Shown: piece after piece, positions 18,019-26,441 of the stretch
Numbering within the stretch: the stretch's first letter is position 1
Layout of the letters: every line of letters begins with the position of its first letter
From: Pseudomonadales bacterium
GTDB lineage: Bacteria > Pseudomonadota > Gammaproteobacteria > Pseudomonadales > Azotimanducaceae
Direction of reading: 5' to 3'
Assembly (NCBI GenBank): GCA_030749725.1
Contig: JASMJM010000014.1
Coordinates: 1-64,000, forward strand
DNA length: 64,000 nt
The notes under the pieces: generated by a model
Database searches by the model: none
What the model was told of the DNA's origin: nothing
Seen by the model: only the letters and a program-made list of their open reading frames with translations
Translations under genes and position numbers: made by a program

Positions 18019-18534
18019 ATGAAGCACTGCCTATTCGTTTTAACCGTCCTTCTAACAGCCGGTACCTCCCAAGCTGACGACAAATCTTCACCCCCATGCT
18101 TGAGCGACCGGAATTTCAGCGCCTTCGATTTCTGGGTGGGGGAGTGGACCGTAACCGATCGTAGCAGCGGGCGTGTTGCCGGTACCAACAGAATAATGAA
18201 GGTGCAAGGGGGATGTGCTCTTTCCGAGGACTGGAATGGCAAGTCGGGCGGTACCGGTATGAGCGTTAACTACTATAACCCCGTTACCGGTAAATGGCGG
18301 CAAGTGTGGGTAGCGGCCGGTAACTACGCCATCGATATCGAAGGAGGGCTGATCAAAGGCTCCATGGTATTGGAGGGTTGGATATACGATTACCGATCCG
18401 GTGAAAAGTCACCCTTCAAAGGTACCTGGACGCCCAACGAGGACGGTTCGGTGCGCCAGTATTTCCAGCAATACAACAGCGAAAGCAAGGCGTGGGATGG
18501 CTGGTTCGACGGGCTGTATGTAAAGAAGAGCTAA
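18019..18534 (+). CDS. Exported DUF1579-like protein
   Basis: A 171-residue exported protein. The signal peptide (HCLFVLTVLLTAGTSQA) is cleaved near residue 20. The mature part begins FDFWVGEWTVTDR, typical of DUF1579-type beta-barrel proteins, and includes GCALSEDW and SVNYYNPVTGKW. Function unknown; the family is lipocalin-like. GAGAGGA precedes ATG 18019. Its stop codon overlaps the 3' end of a convergent hydrolase fragment by 4 bases. Confidence 0.75.
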   Translation: MKHCLFVLTVLLTAGTSQADDKSSPPCLSDRNFSAFDFWVGEWTVTDRSSGRVAGTNRIMKVQGGCALSEDWNGKSGGTGMSVNYYNPVTGKWRQVWVAAGNYAIDIEGGLIKGSMVLEGWIYDYRSGEKSPFKGTWTPNEDGSVRQYFQQYNSESKAWDGWFDGLYVKKS

Positions 18535-18740
18535 AGCCTGCCGGCGAAGAGTACAAATAGATCCGTTAGCTCAGCCGGGATCTGTCCGTTGGGAAAGTGA
18601 CCCACGTCGTGAAAGATATGCATGCAGCGCTTGTCTTCGGGCAGCTTGTCGTAGATCGGCAGGGTCGACCCGAGGGGCACGACGGCGTCGCGATCGCCAC
18701 TCACTATCGTGCAAACGAACAACTTGCCAATCAGACACAT
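18531..18740 (-). pseudogene. C-terminal fragment of an alpha/beta hydrolase
   Basis: A 69-codon frame holding only the end of an alpha/beta hydrolase: the acid strand VSGDRDAVVPLG, and the histidine region HIFHDVGHFPNGQIP. The nucleophile elbow and the core are missing upstream, where the ATPase gene starts 45 bases away. This is a truncated relic and could not be a working hydrolase. Confidence 0.7.
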
Positions 18741-18784
18741 ATCTCATAATGTATACCGAGTAATATTAAACTCGATCTTTAATT

Positions 18785-20014
18785 ATGCACATGCTTGATA
18801 GAAGTTGTGAAATATCAATAGGTTATCTTCTCGAACGCTTCCCGGTAGTGGCTGTAATTGGTGCTCGACAGGTGGGGAAGTCCACGCTGATTCAGAAAAT
18901 CTGGCCTGCGGTCAGACAGTTCGATCTGGAAAATGTCCGCCATTTAGATCTCATTGAAGAGGATGTGGAATTCTTTCTAGCGCAGAATCCAGCACCAATC
19001 AGCCTGGATGAGGCACAGCTCTCCGATGCACTCTTTAAAGGGATCAGGGTGGCTGTGGACAGGAATCGCAGCCAAGCCGGGCAATATCTGATCAGTGGCA
19101 GCAGTTCACCCACCTTGTTAAAAAACATCAGCGAATCTCTGGCAGGACGGATCGCGATCTATGAACTCAACCCGTTGACCTTCGAAGATGCTCTCGGCTT
19201 GCAGCCCTCTCCCTTCTATTCATTGCTCATTGAACAGGATTTAGATGCCATCGCAGGTCTAAAGCCCAGATATACAAGAGCACAACTGTTTGATCTGTCA
19301 TTCAACGGCGGTTACCCGGAACACTACCTTAAGCGACAGGATGCAATCTTTCATCATCAGTGGATGGACAACTACATTCGCACTTACATCGACAGGGATA
19401 TCCGTGCGCTGTTTCCCAATCTGCAACTGGCTGTTTATCGCCGCTTTATTCGAATGCTGGCAACCAGCTCGGGGCAACTCATCAATGCCAGCCAATTCGC
19501 CAGATCCCTGGATGTTTCGCAGCCCACAATCAAGAAATACCTGGAGATTGCCGAGGGTACTTTCTTATGGCGATCGTTACCCAGTTTCCAGAGCAACAGG
19601 CGCAAACGTGTAATAAAGATGCCTAAGGGGCATTTTAGGGACAGCGGCTTGGTATGTGGTTTGCTCAATATTTACAGTCAGGATGCTTGGCTGAACCACC
19701 CTAACTTCGGGCAGATTTGGGAGAGTTTTATCATTGAGCAGGTGATCAACAGCTTAAAGATTCGCTTACAATCATTTCAATACTACTTCTATCGGACACA
19801 GCACCAAGCCGAGATTGACCTCGTGGTAGAGGGTGAATTTGGGCTCATCCCATTTGAAATCAAAACCGGCTTCAGGACCTCGGCCAAAAAACTGAGACAC
19901 CTAAACACCTTTATCAAGGAACATAATTGCCCTGTTGGTTTTGTCGTCAACAACTCAGAACGCGTCGAGAAGTTGGCGGACAAGATCATTCAATTGCCAG
20001 CAAGCTGCCTTTAA
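18785..20014 (+). CDS. AAA-type ATPase with DUF4143 domain
   Basis: A 409-residue protein. The N-terminal ATPase has Walker A GARQVGKST near residues 26-34, Walker B ISLDEAQ near residue 76 and a sensor-like LISGSSSPTLL. The C-terminal half is the DUF4143 type, which carries an EIDLVVEG nuclease-like segment and FEIKTG, reminiscent of PD-(D/E)XK folds. Such proteins are widespread solitary genes, sometimes moved horizontally; their role is unresolved. It interrupts a region with a hydrolase fragment on its left, so it may be an arrival. Confidence 0.83.
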   Translation: MHMLDRSCEISIGYLLERFPVVAVIGARQVGKSTLIQKIWPAVRQFDLENVRHLDLIEEDVEFFLAQNPAPISLDEAQLSDALFKGIRVAVDRNRSQAGQYLISGSSSPTLLKNISESLAGRIAIYELNPLTFEDALGLQPSPFYSLLIEQDLDAIAGLKPRYTRAQLFDLSFNGGYPEHYLKRQDAIFHHQWMDNYIRTYIDRDIRALFPNLQLAVYRRFIRMLATSSGQLINASQFARSLDVSQPTIKKYLEIAEGTFLWRSLPSFQSNRRKRVIKMPKGHFRDSGLVCGLLNIYSQDAWLNHPNFGQIWESFIIEQVINSLKIRLQSFQYYFYRTQHQAEIDLVVEGEFGLIPFEIKTGFRTSAKKLRHLNTFIKEHNCPVGFVVNNSERVEKLADKIIQLPASCL

Positions 20015-20069
20015 TGGCTGCCGCAGCCATCACTGAATTTCTTGTATTTCGTTTCTATTCCGTGATGAC

Positions 20070-20513
20070 TCAACCCACTGTAATATCTTTTTCACGGGTA
20101 GGCAGTACCACTGTGGCTGATCCCGGCGCAGTCACAGTTCCATCGTCCTTCTCAACCCAGCAATCAAGTTCGGCATAGTGATTTCGTTGGTCTTTCGTCA
20201 GTGACGTAATCCTGGCCTTACATGTAAGACGCTCACCCAACACGGCATAGGCTCGATTTGAATATTCCAGGCGCCTCAGCCAACCCGTTGTACCAAGCCA
20301 GCCCTGCAGTGTCTGTGACAGCATCTCGCCCTGCAGCGGCCCGTGAATCACCCGTTCCGGATAGCCTTCATGCAGTGCCCACTCCTTGTCGTAGTGGATC
20401 CTGTGGGGATTGTCCGTCACCGCTGATATCTGAAACAGCTGCGTGGCGCTGATATCCGCTTCGAGAGCGGGGATCTCGTCACCCACGTTTAAGTCTTCCC
20501 AGTAGACTGACAT
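20070..20513 (-). CDS. MaoC-like dehydratase, C-terminal-type subunit
   Basis: A 147-residue hot-dog protein. It starts VYWEDLNVGDEIPAL, typical of MaoC dehydratases, and has the hydratase motif region DNPHRIHYD (catalytic Asp and His) followed by HGPLQGEML. It probably hydrates or dehydrates an enoyl-CoA together with the protein encoded just upstream at 20523-21056, as two half-proteins of a double hot-dog enzyme. AGGAGA precedes the ATG. Convergent with the ATPase gene. Confidence 0.8.
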   Translation of the reverse strand: MSVYWEDLNVGDEIPALEADISATQLFQISAVTDNPHRIHYDKEWALHEGYPERVIHGPLQGEMLSQTLQGWLGTTGWLRRLEYSNRAYAVLGERLTCKARITSLTKDQRNHYAELDCWVEKDDGTVTAPGSATVVLPTREKDITVG

Positions 20514-20522
20514 TGGCTTCTC

Positions 20523-21056
20523 CTATCTGCTGATTCTTTTGGATCGTACGATAACGACCGCTTCACCCTTCGAGTCGCAATAGACAGTCTCGGTGGTGGT
20601 AAACACGAGGGGCCCCTGCCTGCCCTGTTTTTCCACGATATCCGCTAGCCGGGTTTGACTGGTGAGTTCCTCACCGGCCCTGATGGGACGCATGTATTCG
20701 ACCTCAGTGCCTCCCGCCATCGTTCGGGGTAATGGAATGGGGGGATTCAAGCTCGTGGATTCACTTTCACGCGTTCCCTTTCTGGGTCGGCCCAATCCAT
20801 CTTCACCAAGTTGTGTATGGTGCAGCATTCTGCTGAAAGGCACACTGTAAAAGTGAAACGGTGCGATCTTACCTTTGAAGGGTGAATTGTTCGCTACATC
20901 AGCGTCCACATATAGTGAATGGGGTTCTTCTAAGGCCACCGCCGTCGCATATCGCTCTGCCTCGATCTCGCTGACGACTCCTTTATGGATGGGTCCCTGC
21001 CGGCCAACATAAGACATGATTTCTGCAGTAAGGATTGTTTGCGATTCATCAGCCAC
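20523..21056 (-). CDS. MaoC-like dehydratase, N-terminal (FAS1-type) subunit
   Basis: A 177-residue protein of the N-terminal MaoC/FAS1 dehydratase type: IEAERYATAVALEEPHSLYVD, then IAPFHFYSVPFSR and EVEYMRPIRAGEELT. This half usually lacks the catalytic residues and pairs with a catalytic half, here the next gene 9 bases on. Starts at GTG 21056, 5 bases after the MscS gene's stop codon, so the three genes form an operon. It likely acts on a branched or steroid-like acyl-CoA, by family analogy only. Confidence 0.75.
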   Translation of the reverse strand: MADESQTILTAEIMSYVGRQGPIHKGVVSEIEAERYATAVALEEPHSLYVDADVANNSPFKGKIAPFHFYSVPFSRMLHHTQLGEDGLGRPRKGTRESESTSLNPPIPLPRTMAGGTEVEYMRPIRAGEELTSQTRLADIVEKQGRQGPLVFTTTETVYCDSKGEAVVIVRSKRISR

Positions 21057-21061
21057 GTTGT

Positions 21062-22345
21062 CTACTCCCTTGCCATTTGAGAATCGTGCGAAAGAAGAGC
21101 GCGAAAATCCGCCCCTGTGGGTACCTGGAAAACACTCAATTCGAACTCCTGAATTACCGACAGCAGGTGATCAAAAATGTCGGACATGATGTCCTCGTAG
21201 GCGACCCATTCGGTAGTATTGGTAAACACATAGATCTCTATCGGCAGGCCGTGCTCTCCCGGTGGCAACTGGCGTACCAGAAACGTCATACCCGGACGCT
21301 GTGTGAGATCCGGGTTTTCAGCAAGGTAAGCCTTTATATACTTGCGGAAGATACCGACGTTAGTCAGCCCCTTGGTATTGATCTTTACATCCGCGTCGAT
21401 GTCATATTCCGCGTTGTGCTCTCTCAGTTCCGCCCGTCTCTGTTTTACATAGCCGCCGATCAGACGAACCCGTTCGAATCTGTCCAGTAACTCCTCGGAG
21501 CAGACCTTTATGCTGAGCATATTGATCATGATGGCACGTTTGATGCGGCGTCCGTTCGAGTCGGTCATGCCTTGCCAGTTTTTGAAAGTCCCCGCGATCA
21601 GTGCATAGGTGGGGATGGTGGATATCGTCTTGTCCCAGTTCTGAACTTTAACGGTATTGAGGGTGATGTCGGTTACCTCACCGTCGGCACCGTAGCTGGG
21701 CATCTCGATCCAGTCATCCCGCTTGAGCATATTGTTGCTGATGAGCTGAACACTGGCTACAAAACCCATGATGGTGTCCTTGAAAACCAGCATGATAACT
21801 GCCGTCAGCGCACCCAATCCACTCAGGAAAGCCCAGGGAGACCGATCCAGCAGGGTTGCCAGTACCAATATCCCGGTGATTAGATAGACGATGAGCTTAC
21901 CCACCTGGATATAGGTTTTAATCGGTCTCGTCTTGGATATGTCCAGGGTCCGGTATATCTCTATCACACCGTCCAGCAAGGCATCCGTTACGGCTGCCGC
22001 CACCAGGATCATGTAGGCGATGGCGAAGCGTTCCACAAAGTCCTGCAGATTCTGCTGTTCCGGAAACGCAAATCCGGTACAGGCATAGATCACCAGTGCC
22101 GGAGCCAGGTGGGAGAATCGGTCGAATACGTGTTGCTCCAGTAATATGTCGTCCCATCGAGTCTCGGTTCTGGCGATCACTTCTGCAATCCCGGTCAGGA
22201 TGATCCGCTTGGCCACGAAATTCGCAGCAAAGCTCAACATTAATACCGCGATTATGATCAGTGATTGGGCAATCAATGCTGCAACCGTGGGATTCATACC
22301 CTCTGCGATGAGCGGATCCGTAATCCAGTTATACATTTGAGCCAC
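21062..22345 (-). CDS. MscS-family mechanosensitive channel (YbdG-like)
   Basis: A 427-residue membrane protein with about five N-terminal helices and an MscS pore and beta domain: GLGALTAVIMLVFKDTIMGFVASVQLI, then EMPSYGADGEVTDI and NTVKVQNWDKTISTIP. The long C-terminal part and length match the YbdG/YnaI group rather than MscS itself. It would open under membrane tension and protect against osmotic shock. Starts at GTG 22345. Its position ahead of the two MaoC genes is not obviously functional. Confidence 0.85.
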   Translation of the reverse strand: MAQMYNWITDPLIAEGMNPTVAALIAQSLIIIAVLMLSFAANFVAKRIILTGIAEVIARTETRWDDILLEQHVFDRFSHLAPALVIYACTGFAFPEQQNLQDFVERFAIAYMILVAAAVTDALLDGVIEIYRTLDISKTRPIKTYIQVGKLIVYLITGILVLATLLDRSPWAFLSGLGALTAVIMLVFKDTIMGFVASVQLISNNMLKRDDWIEMPSYGADGEVTDITLNTVKVQNWDKTISTIPTYALIAGTFKNWQGMTDSNGRRIKRAIMINMLSIKVCSEELLDRFERVRLIGGYVKQRRAELREHNAEYDIDADVKINTKGLTNVGIFRKYIKAYLAENPDLTQRPGMTFLVRQLPPGEHGLPIEIYVFTNTTEWVAYEDIMSDIFDHLLSVIQEFELSVFQVPTGADFRALLSHDSQMARE

Positions 22346-22477
22346 GCTGTGCTCCCCGATGGTGAAGAGAAAAGTGCCATCAATCTAAACTCCCTGCGGT
22401 TTTTTTTCCAGTACCCGGTTCCGCTCGTCAATTTTTCTGTATCATCCTTAGCTACGCCATCAGCAAGGGAACCAGCC

Positions 22478-23635
22478 ATGTCCGAAAGCAAAGAGATCCT
22501 TGAAATCAGGAGTTCGGTGAGACAGCTCTGTCAGAAATACGGTGAAGATTACTGGCTGGAATTGGATCGCACTCGTGGCTATCCCACTGAATTCGTTAAA
22601 GAGCTGACGACCTCAGGATTCCTCACCGTGCTGATCCCCGAGGAGTATGGCGGAGCAGGGCTGGGAGTTATCGAAGCCTCGGCAGTGATGGAGGAGGTGT
22701 GTCGATCCGGTGCCCATGCTGGGGCTTGCCACGCGCAGATGTATGTAATGGGTTCGGTTCTGCGCCATGGCAGTGAAGAGCAGAAAAAGACCTACCTGCC
22801 CAAAATTGCCTCTGGCGAACTGCGCCTGCAGAGCTTTGGTGTAACGGAACCCACCACGGGAACAGATACAACCAGCCTTAAAACATTCGCTGAGCGTGAT
22901 GGTGACAGCTACGTGATCAACGGTCAGAAAGTGTGGATCAGCCGCATCGAGCACACAGACTTAATGGTGTTGTTAGCCAGAACTACGCCGAAAGAGGAAG
23001 TGGCAAGAAAGACGGAAGGGTTGAGCGCGTTTATCGTCGACGTCAAGGCAGCGATGGCTAACGGCCTCACCATTTCGCCGATCGAAGCCATGATCAATCA
23101 TCATGCCTGCGAGCTGTTTTTTGATAATTTGCGCATACCTGCCGACAATCTGCTGGGGGAAGAGGGCAGGGGATTCAGAGTCATCCTGGACGGCATGAAC
23201 GCGGAGAGAATTCTGATTGGTGCGGAATGTGTCGGTGACGGCAAGTACTTCATCGACAAAGCCAGCACCTATGCTACTGAGCGTGTCGTGTTCGACCGAC
23301 CGATCGGTCAGAACCAGGGCATCCAGTTCCCCATCGCCCGCTGCTATGCTGAAGTCGAAGCGGCATCGCTGATGGTGGAAAAGGCGGCACAAATGTTCGA
23401 TGCGGGCGAGCCCTGCGGCGCCGAAGCCAACATGGCCAAGATGCTGGCGTCGGAAGCTTCCTGGCACGCGGGCGACGTCTGCATGCAAACCCATGGCGGC
23501 TTCGCATTCGCCAAGGAATACCACATCGAGAGGAAATTCAGGGAAACGCGCCTGTACCAGATCGCTCCCATCTCGACCAACCTGATATTGAGCTATATCG
23601 GTGAACATGTACTGAAAATGCCCAGGTCCTTTTGA
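22478..23635 (+). CDS. Acyl-CoA dehydrogenase
   Basis: A 385-residue flavoprotein. It has the FAD-binding QSFGVTEPTTGTDTTSLKT region (about residues 121-139), VINGQKVWISR, and a C-terminal CMQTHGGFAFAKEYHIERKFRE. The usual C-terminal catalytic Glu site reads QIAPISTN instead of YEGTS, but GMNAERILIG near residue 247 offers a glutamate at the helix position used by isovaleryl-CoA and long-chain acyl-CoA dehydrogenases. It should oxidise an acyl-CoA to the enoyl-CoA. I chose ATG 22478 because family similarity starts there. Confidence 0.88.
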   Translation: MSESKEILEIRSSVRQLCQKYGEDYWLELDRTRGYPTEFVKELTTSGFLTVLIPEEYGGAGLGVIEASAVMEEVCRSGAHAGACHAQMYVMGSVLRHGSEEQKKTYLPKIASGELRLQSFGVTEPTTGTDTTSLKTFAERDGDSYVINGQKVWISRIEHTDLMVLLARTTPKEEVARKTEGLSAFIVDVKAAMANGLTISPIEAMINHHACELFFDNLRIPADNLLGEEGRGFRVILDGMNAERILIGAECVGDGKYFIDKASTYATERVVFDRPIGQNQGIQFPIARCYAEVEAASLMVEKAAQMFDAGEPCGAEANMAKMLASEASWHAGDVCMQTHGGFAFAKEYHIERKFRETRLYQIAPISTNLILSYIGEHVLKMPRSF

Positions 23636-23675
23636 TGGCGCGATCGCGAAAGTGCACGCTTGCATTGATTCCTTA

Positions 23676-23694
23676 TATTCTTACAATAAGAATA
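23676..23694. promoter_or_regulatory. Palindrome upstream of the AbrB/PIN operon, likely operator
   Basis: TATTCTTA and TAAGAATA are perfect inverted repeats around a CAA spacer, 22 bases upstream of the antitoxin start. A wider ATTCC...GGAAT pair surrounds it. AbrB-fold antitoxins commonly repress their own promoter at such sites; here that is inference. Confidence 0.5.
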
Positions 23695-23716
23695 TACTAT
23701 TAAAAGGAATATCGAC

Positions 23717-23941
23717 GTGCTTGCAAAAAGAACCAGTAAGAATCAGATTACCCTTCCCAAAGCCATCATTTCGAAATTTCCGGGCATCGATTACTTTGAA
23801 ATTACCAGTCAAGATGGCCACATCATTCTCGACCCTGTGCGGACCAACCAGGCAGACAAAGTAAGGGCTAAGCTGGAATCCCTGGGTATCCAGGCAAGCG
23901 ACCTGGAGGATGCCATCAAACATGCCCGTGGAATTTCTTGA
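23717..23941 (+). CDS. AbrB/MazE-like antitoxin
   Basis: A 74-residue protein with the swapped-hairpin AbrB N-terminus (AKRTSKNQITLPKAII) and a C-terminal acidic/helical part that would bind the toxin. It neutralises the PIN protein encoded next and probably represses the operon at the palindrome upstream. Its TGA overlaps the toxin's ATG (TGATG). Confidence 0.82.
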   Translation: MLAKRTSKNQITLPKAIISKFPGIDYFEITSQDGHIILDPVRTNQADKVRAKLESLGIQASDLEDAIKHARGIS

Positions 23942-24351
23942 TGCGGGTCGTGTTCGACACGAATGTAGTGGTTTCAGCGCCACTTTTTTCAAAAGGCCGA
24001 CTAAGCTGGTTGCGCGTTCATTGGCAGAGCGGTGAAGTCACGCCATTGACCTCAAGAGAAACCGCCGATGAGATTATTCGTGTCCTGTCCTATGCCAAAT
24101 TTCGGCTGGAGTTGAGTGAAATCGAAGCCTTGCTGAGCGACTATTTGCCGTATACCGAACCCATTGCAGTGATACCCGGGAATGCTTCCCCGCAGTGCCA
24201 GGATAAAGACGATCAGAAATTCGTCGATCTGGCTTTACAGGGAACAGCTCAAGTGCTGGTCACGGGTGATCGTGATCTTCTGAGGGTGGATATGGGTGTA
24301 GCGATAGAGACGCCTGCTCAGTACCGAAACCGGGTGTTGAAGATGCCGTGA
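23941..24351 (+). CDS. PIN-domain toxin (COG1569-like)
   Basis: A 136-residue PIN-domain ribonuclease. It opens RVVFDTNVVVSA (first acidic ligand Asp), has Glu residues in TADEIIRV and a late VTGDRDLLRV. PIN toxins cut RNA with Mg2+/Mn2+. I chose the ATG at 23941, which overlaps the antitoxin stop, over a TTG one codon earlier. Together with the AbrB-like gene it forms a classic type II toxin-antitoxin pair. Confidence 0.82.
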   Translation: MRVVFDTNVVVSAPLFSKGRLSWLRVHWQSGEVTPLTSRETADEIIRVLSYAKFRLELSEIEALLSDYLPYTEPIAVIPGNASPQCQDKDDQKFVDLALQGTAQVLVTGDRDLLRVDMGVAIETPAQYRNRVLKMP

Positions 24352-24416
24352 TCTTTCTGATGCGTGATTAACCGGAGGAATATTCGGTCGAGGAATCCGG
24401 TCATATCCAGAAGAAC

Positions 24417-24434
24417 CAAAGGTTTAAACCTTTG
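24417..24434. promoter_or_regulatory. Perfect 18-base palindrome before a secreted-protein gene
   Basis: CAAAGGTTTAAACCTTTG is its own reverse complement and lies 35 bases before the GTG start of the next gene. It could be an operator or part of a promoter; no poly-T follows, so a terminator is less likely. Confidence 0.4.
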
Positions 24435-24469
24435 TCAACAAAGGGTTATTTTCCCAGAGGAGATCTTCG

Positions 24470-24850
24470 GTGGGCACCAAAACAATTCTCGGATCCTTGC
24501 TTTTACTCTCTGCCCTCGCAAATATCGGAACTGTGTTTGCTGACGACAGCGCGGTCACAACCATGGCAAATATCGTCATGAAGCTGAATCATTATCCGTC
24601 GGATGACGACAAAATCAAACTTGAGCAGATCGCCAAATCCACTGACAGCGATGCAGCAGAACAGGTGATCGCCAGTGCAGTTCTGAACATCAAGCACCAG
24701 CCGACCTCGAGCGATAAACAGAAACTGACCGAGATGAGTAAAGACACCGCATTGCCGGAGTCGATACGGACACTCGCCGGGGTCGTCAGCAGAATCAATC
24801 ACAAAGCCAGCGCTGCTGACAATCAGAAACTGAAGGGACTAACGCCCTGA
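24470..24850 (+). CDS. Exported protein with three short internal repeats
   Basis: A 126-residue protein starting at GTG behind AGAGGAG. The signal peptide (ILGSLLLLSALANIGTVFA) ends near residue 24. The mature part is three diverged repeats of about 30 residues, each with a hydrophobic stretch, a basic/His turn and a D-K-x-KL ending (KLNHYPSDDDKIKLEQ; NIKHQPTSSDKQKLTE; RINHKASAADNQKLKG). I do not recognise the family. It is likely a small helical periplasmic protein of unknown role. Confidence 0.6.
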   Translation: MGTKTILGSLLLLSALANIGTVFADDSAVTTMANIVMKLNHYPSDDDKIKLEQIAKSTDSDAAEQVIASAVLNIKHQPTSSDKQKLTEMSKDTALPESIRTLAGVVSRINHKASAADNQKLKGLTP

Positions 24851-24890
24851 CTCGAGGCCTTTTCGTTGCATTCGATCCAGGTATCTAGGT

Positions 24891-25919
24891 CTACCTAAAC
24901 AACTCCTGACAACCGGTCCCGGCGAGGATCTCATCCACCACACTGCGCTCTTCATCCTCGAGGGCTGCATACTCTTGGCGAACCCACTGCAGGCACTTGC
25001 CCTGGTAGGGAAAGGCCGGTTGAATCCAGGGCTTGCCGTCGATGCTGGTTTCCATCTGATTGCGACCCGCCATCAATGCCTCGGCGTTGGCGATCATGGC
25101 CGGTACATAAACCCGTCCCACTTCCGCCAGAAGGTCACCCAGCACACTCTTCGCCTGTTCCCTCGTCAGCCAGCCATCTTCACTCGCGGCGTTACCCGAC
25201 AGGTCATCCACTACATCGGTCCAGGCATAGATTCTGGGCGCTTTCTCGAGACAGATTTGAGCGGGCGTGGGGTCGAATTTCGCAAGTTGAGTGAGTTGAG
25301 CGTAGAAGGCGAAATCCGCTGATCCCGGTCGTTGGCCCATCAGGAACGGTTGCTTCTGGATCACTCTATCGAAGATGGCCAGAAAACGGTGGTAGCTGTC
25401 CTCGATCACCGGCGCGGTAATGTCGTTAGATCCCACCACGTAAAGGCGCGCGATCTGCCGCTCGGAAACCATCTTGCTCATGGCAACCAGGCTTTCATCG
25501 GGCGTGGACAAATTGCGCCATCGCGGCAGGATCTTGCCTGCCTTGTCGATATCGTCATCGTAATACCAGCGGTAGTGAAACATCGCCTTGGTCAGCCACT
25601 CATCACCGTAGTCTTCCAGTAGATAATTCAGAAACGTCATCACCGGGTCCTGCGGGATGACCGATCTTTCGCTGAACTCCGCCTCGAAGCGACGAATTAG
25701 CGGAGTTGAATCCACGACCGCTTCGACCTCACCTTTATCGTTAGGCAGGTAGAAGGTGGGCAGCAGGCTCACCTTCGGTTTGGGCAGGCCGATCTGCACG
25801 GACTGATCTCCGATCAACAGTTGATAGGGAATGTGCCTGAATCTGAGTAGCGACAACATCTTGCGGGTGTAGGGCGATCCCGGCGCGCCCATGAATCTAA
25901 GTGGCGTTGGCAGTGTCAT
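24891..25919 (-). CDS. Glutathione S-transferase-like protein (long form)
   Basis: A 342-residue protein with an N-terminal GST fold (RFMGAPGSPYTRKMLSLLRF, then PTFYLPNDKG and DSTPLIRRFE) and a long C-terminal helical part with SADFAFYAQLTQL. The length exceeds typical GSTs (about 210), so it has an extra C-terminal region of about 100 residues. The thiol-type active site is not clear. Likely cytoplasmic. A REP-like hairpin lies upstream of its start. Confidence 0.7.
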   Translation of the reverse strand: MTLPTPLRFMGAPGSPYTRKMLSLLRFRHIPYQLLIGDQSVQIGLPKPKVSLLPTFYLPNDKGEVEAVVDSTPLIRRFEAEFSERSVIPQDPVMTFLNYLLEDYGDEWLTKAMFHYRWYYDDDIDKAGKILPRWRNLSTPDESLVAMSKMVSERQIARLYVVGSNDITAPVIEDSYHRFLAIFDRVIQKQPFLMGQRPGSADFAFYAQLTQLAKFDPTPAQICLEKAPRIYAWTDVVDDLSGNAASEDGWLTREQAKSVLGDLLAEVGRVYVPAMIANAEALMAGRNQMETSIDGKPWIQPAFPYQGKCLQWVRQEYAALEDEERSVVDEILAGTGCQELFR

Positions 25920-25947
25920 GTCTCTTATCCTGGTTGATCAAACATGG

Positions 25948-26008
25948 GGGATTTGGGGACAGTTTACTTAATTCCTCCTGAGAATTAGGTAAACTGTCCC
26001 CAAATCCC
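25948..26008. repeat. REP-like inverted repeat (26-base arms, 9-base loop)
   Basis: Two 26-base arms (25948-25973 and 25983-26008) are complementary with one mismatch, centred on a CCTCCTGAG loop. Each arm contains GGGGACAGTTTAC. The pattern resembles the palindromic ends of small REP or IS200-type elements found dispersed in proteobacteria. It lies between the stop of the PIN gene and the start of the GST-like gene, both on the minus strand, so it may also end the vapBC transcript. Confidence 0.7.
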
Positions 26009-26048
26009 CAAATCCCCTTACACGTGCCTCTGTGTCGCTTTCTTTTTC

Positions 26049-26441
26049 TCAGTTCAGCACTGATGTGACATCGGTTTTGCTGAAATCGTCACCTTTAAAC
26101 AGCAGAGGCAAGCCCTTGGCTTTGGCCAACGCGTAGGCGAAACAGTCGCCGAAATTGAGTCCAGCCGGATGATTGCCTTTGCCAAAATCGAGATAAGCCT
26201 GACGAGCAATATCTGCCTGTTCTCGCGTCACGGCCTCCACTCCAATGCTAGCCCGAGACATCAACGCGTCCAATTGTCTACCTGCTGCCGCACCCCGTTG
26301 GCTGTCAACAACGATTCCGGCCTCCAAATAATTCGCAGCTGACATCAATCGCTGTTCGGATGCTGCCAGTGCTTCTGCAAAGCGCTCTGCATCTTCCTCC
26401 ACATACAGAATGGCCAACAGGGCAGAGGTATCCAGGATCAT
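26049..26441 (-). CDS. vapC: VapC-like PIN-domain toxin
   Basis: A 130-residue PIN protein. It starts ILDTSALLAIL with the first acidic ligand; NYLEA supplies a second, and NFGDCFAYALAK, the hallmark of the family, gives the third Asp. LPLLFKGDDFSKTDV ends the protein. It would be a site-specific ribonuclease. Its ATG overlaps the stop of the antitoxin gene (ATGA). It is distinct from the PIN protein at 23941. Confidence 0.88.
   Translation of the reverse strand: MILDTSALLAILYVEEDAERFAEALAASEQRLMSAANYLEAGIVVDSQRGAAAGRQLDALMSRASIGVEAVTREQADIARQAYLDFGKGNHPAGLNFGDCFAYALAKAKGLPLLFKGDDFSKTDVTSVLN

Noticed and set aside
25948-26008. Hairpin as a simple Rho-independent terminator
   Set aside because: The arms are far longer than needed, no T run follows, and the arm sequence resembles dispersed REP-type elements. 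A terminating effect remains possible.
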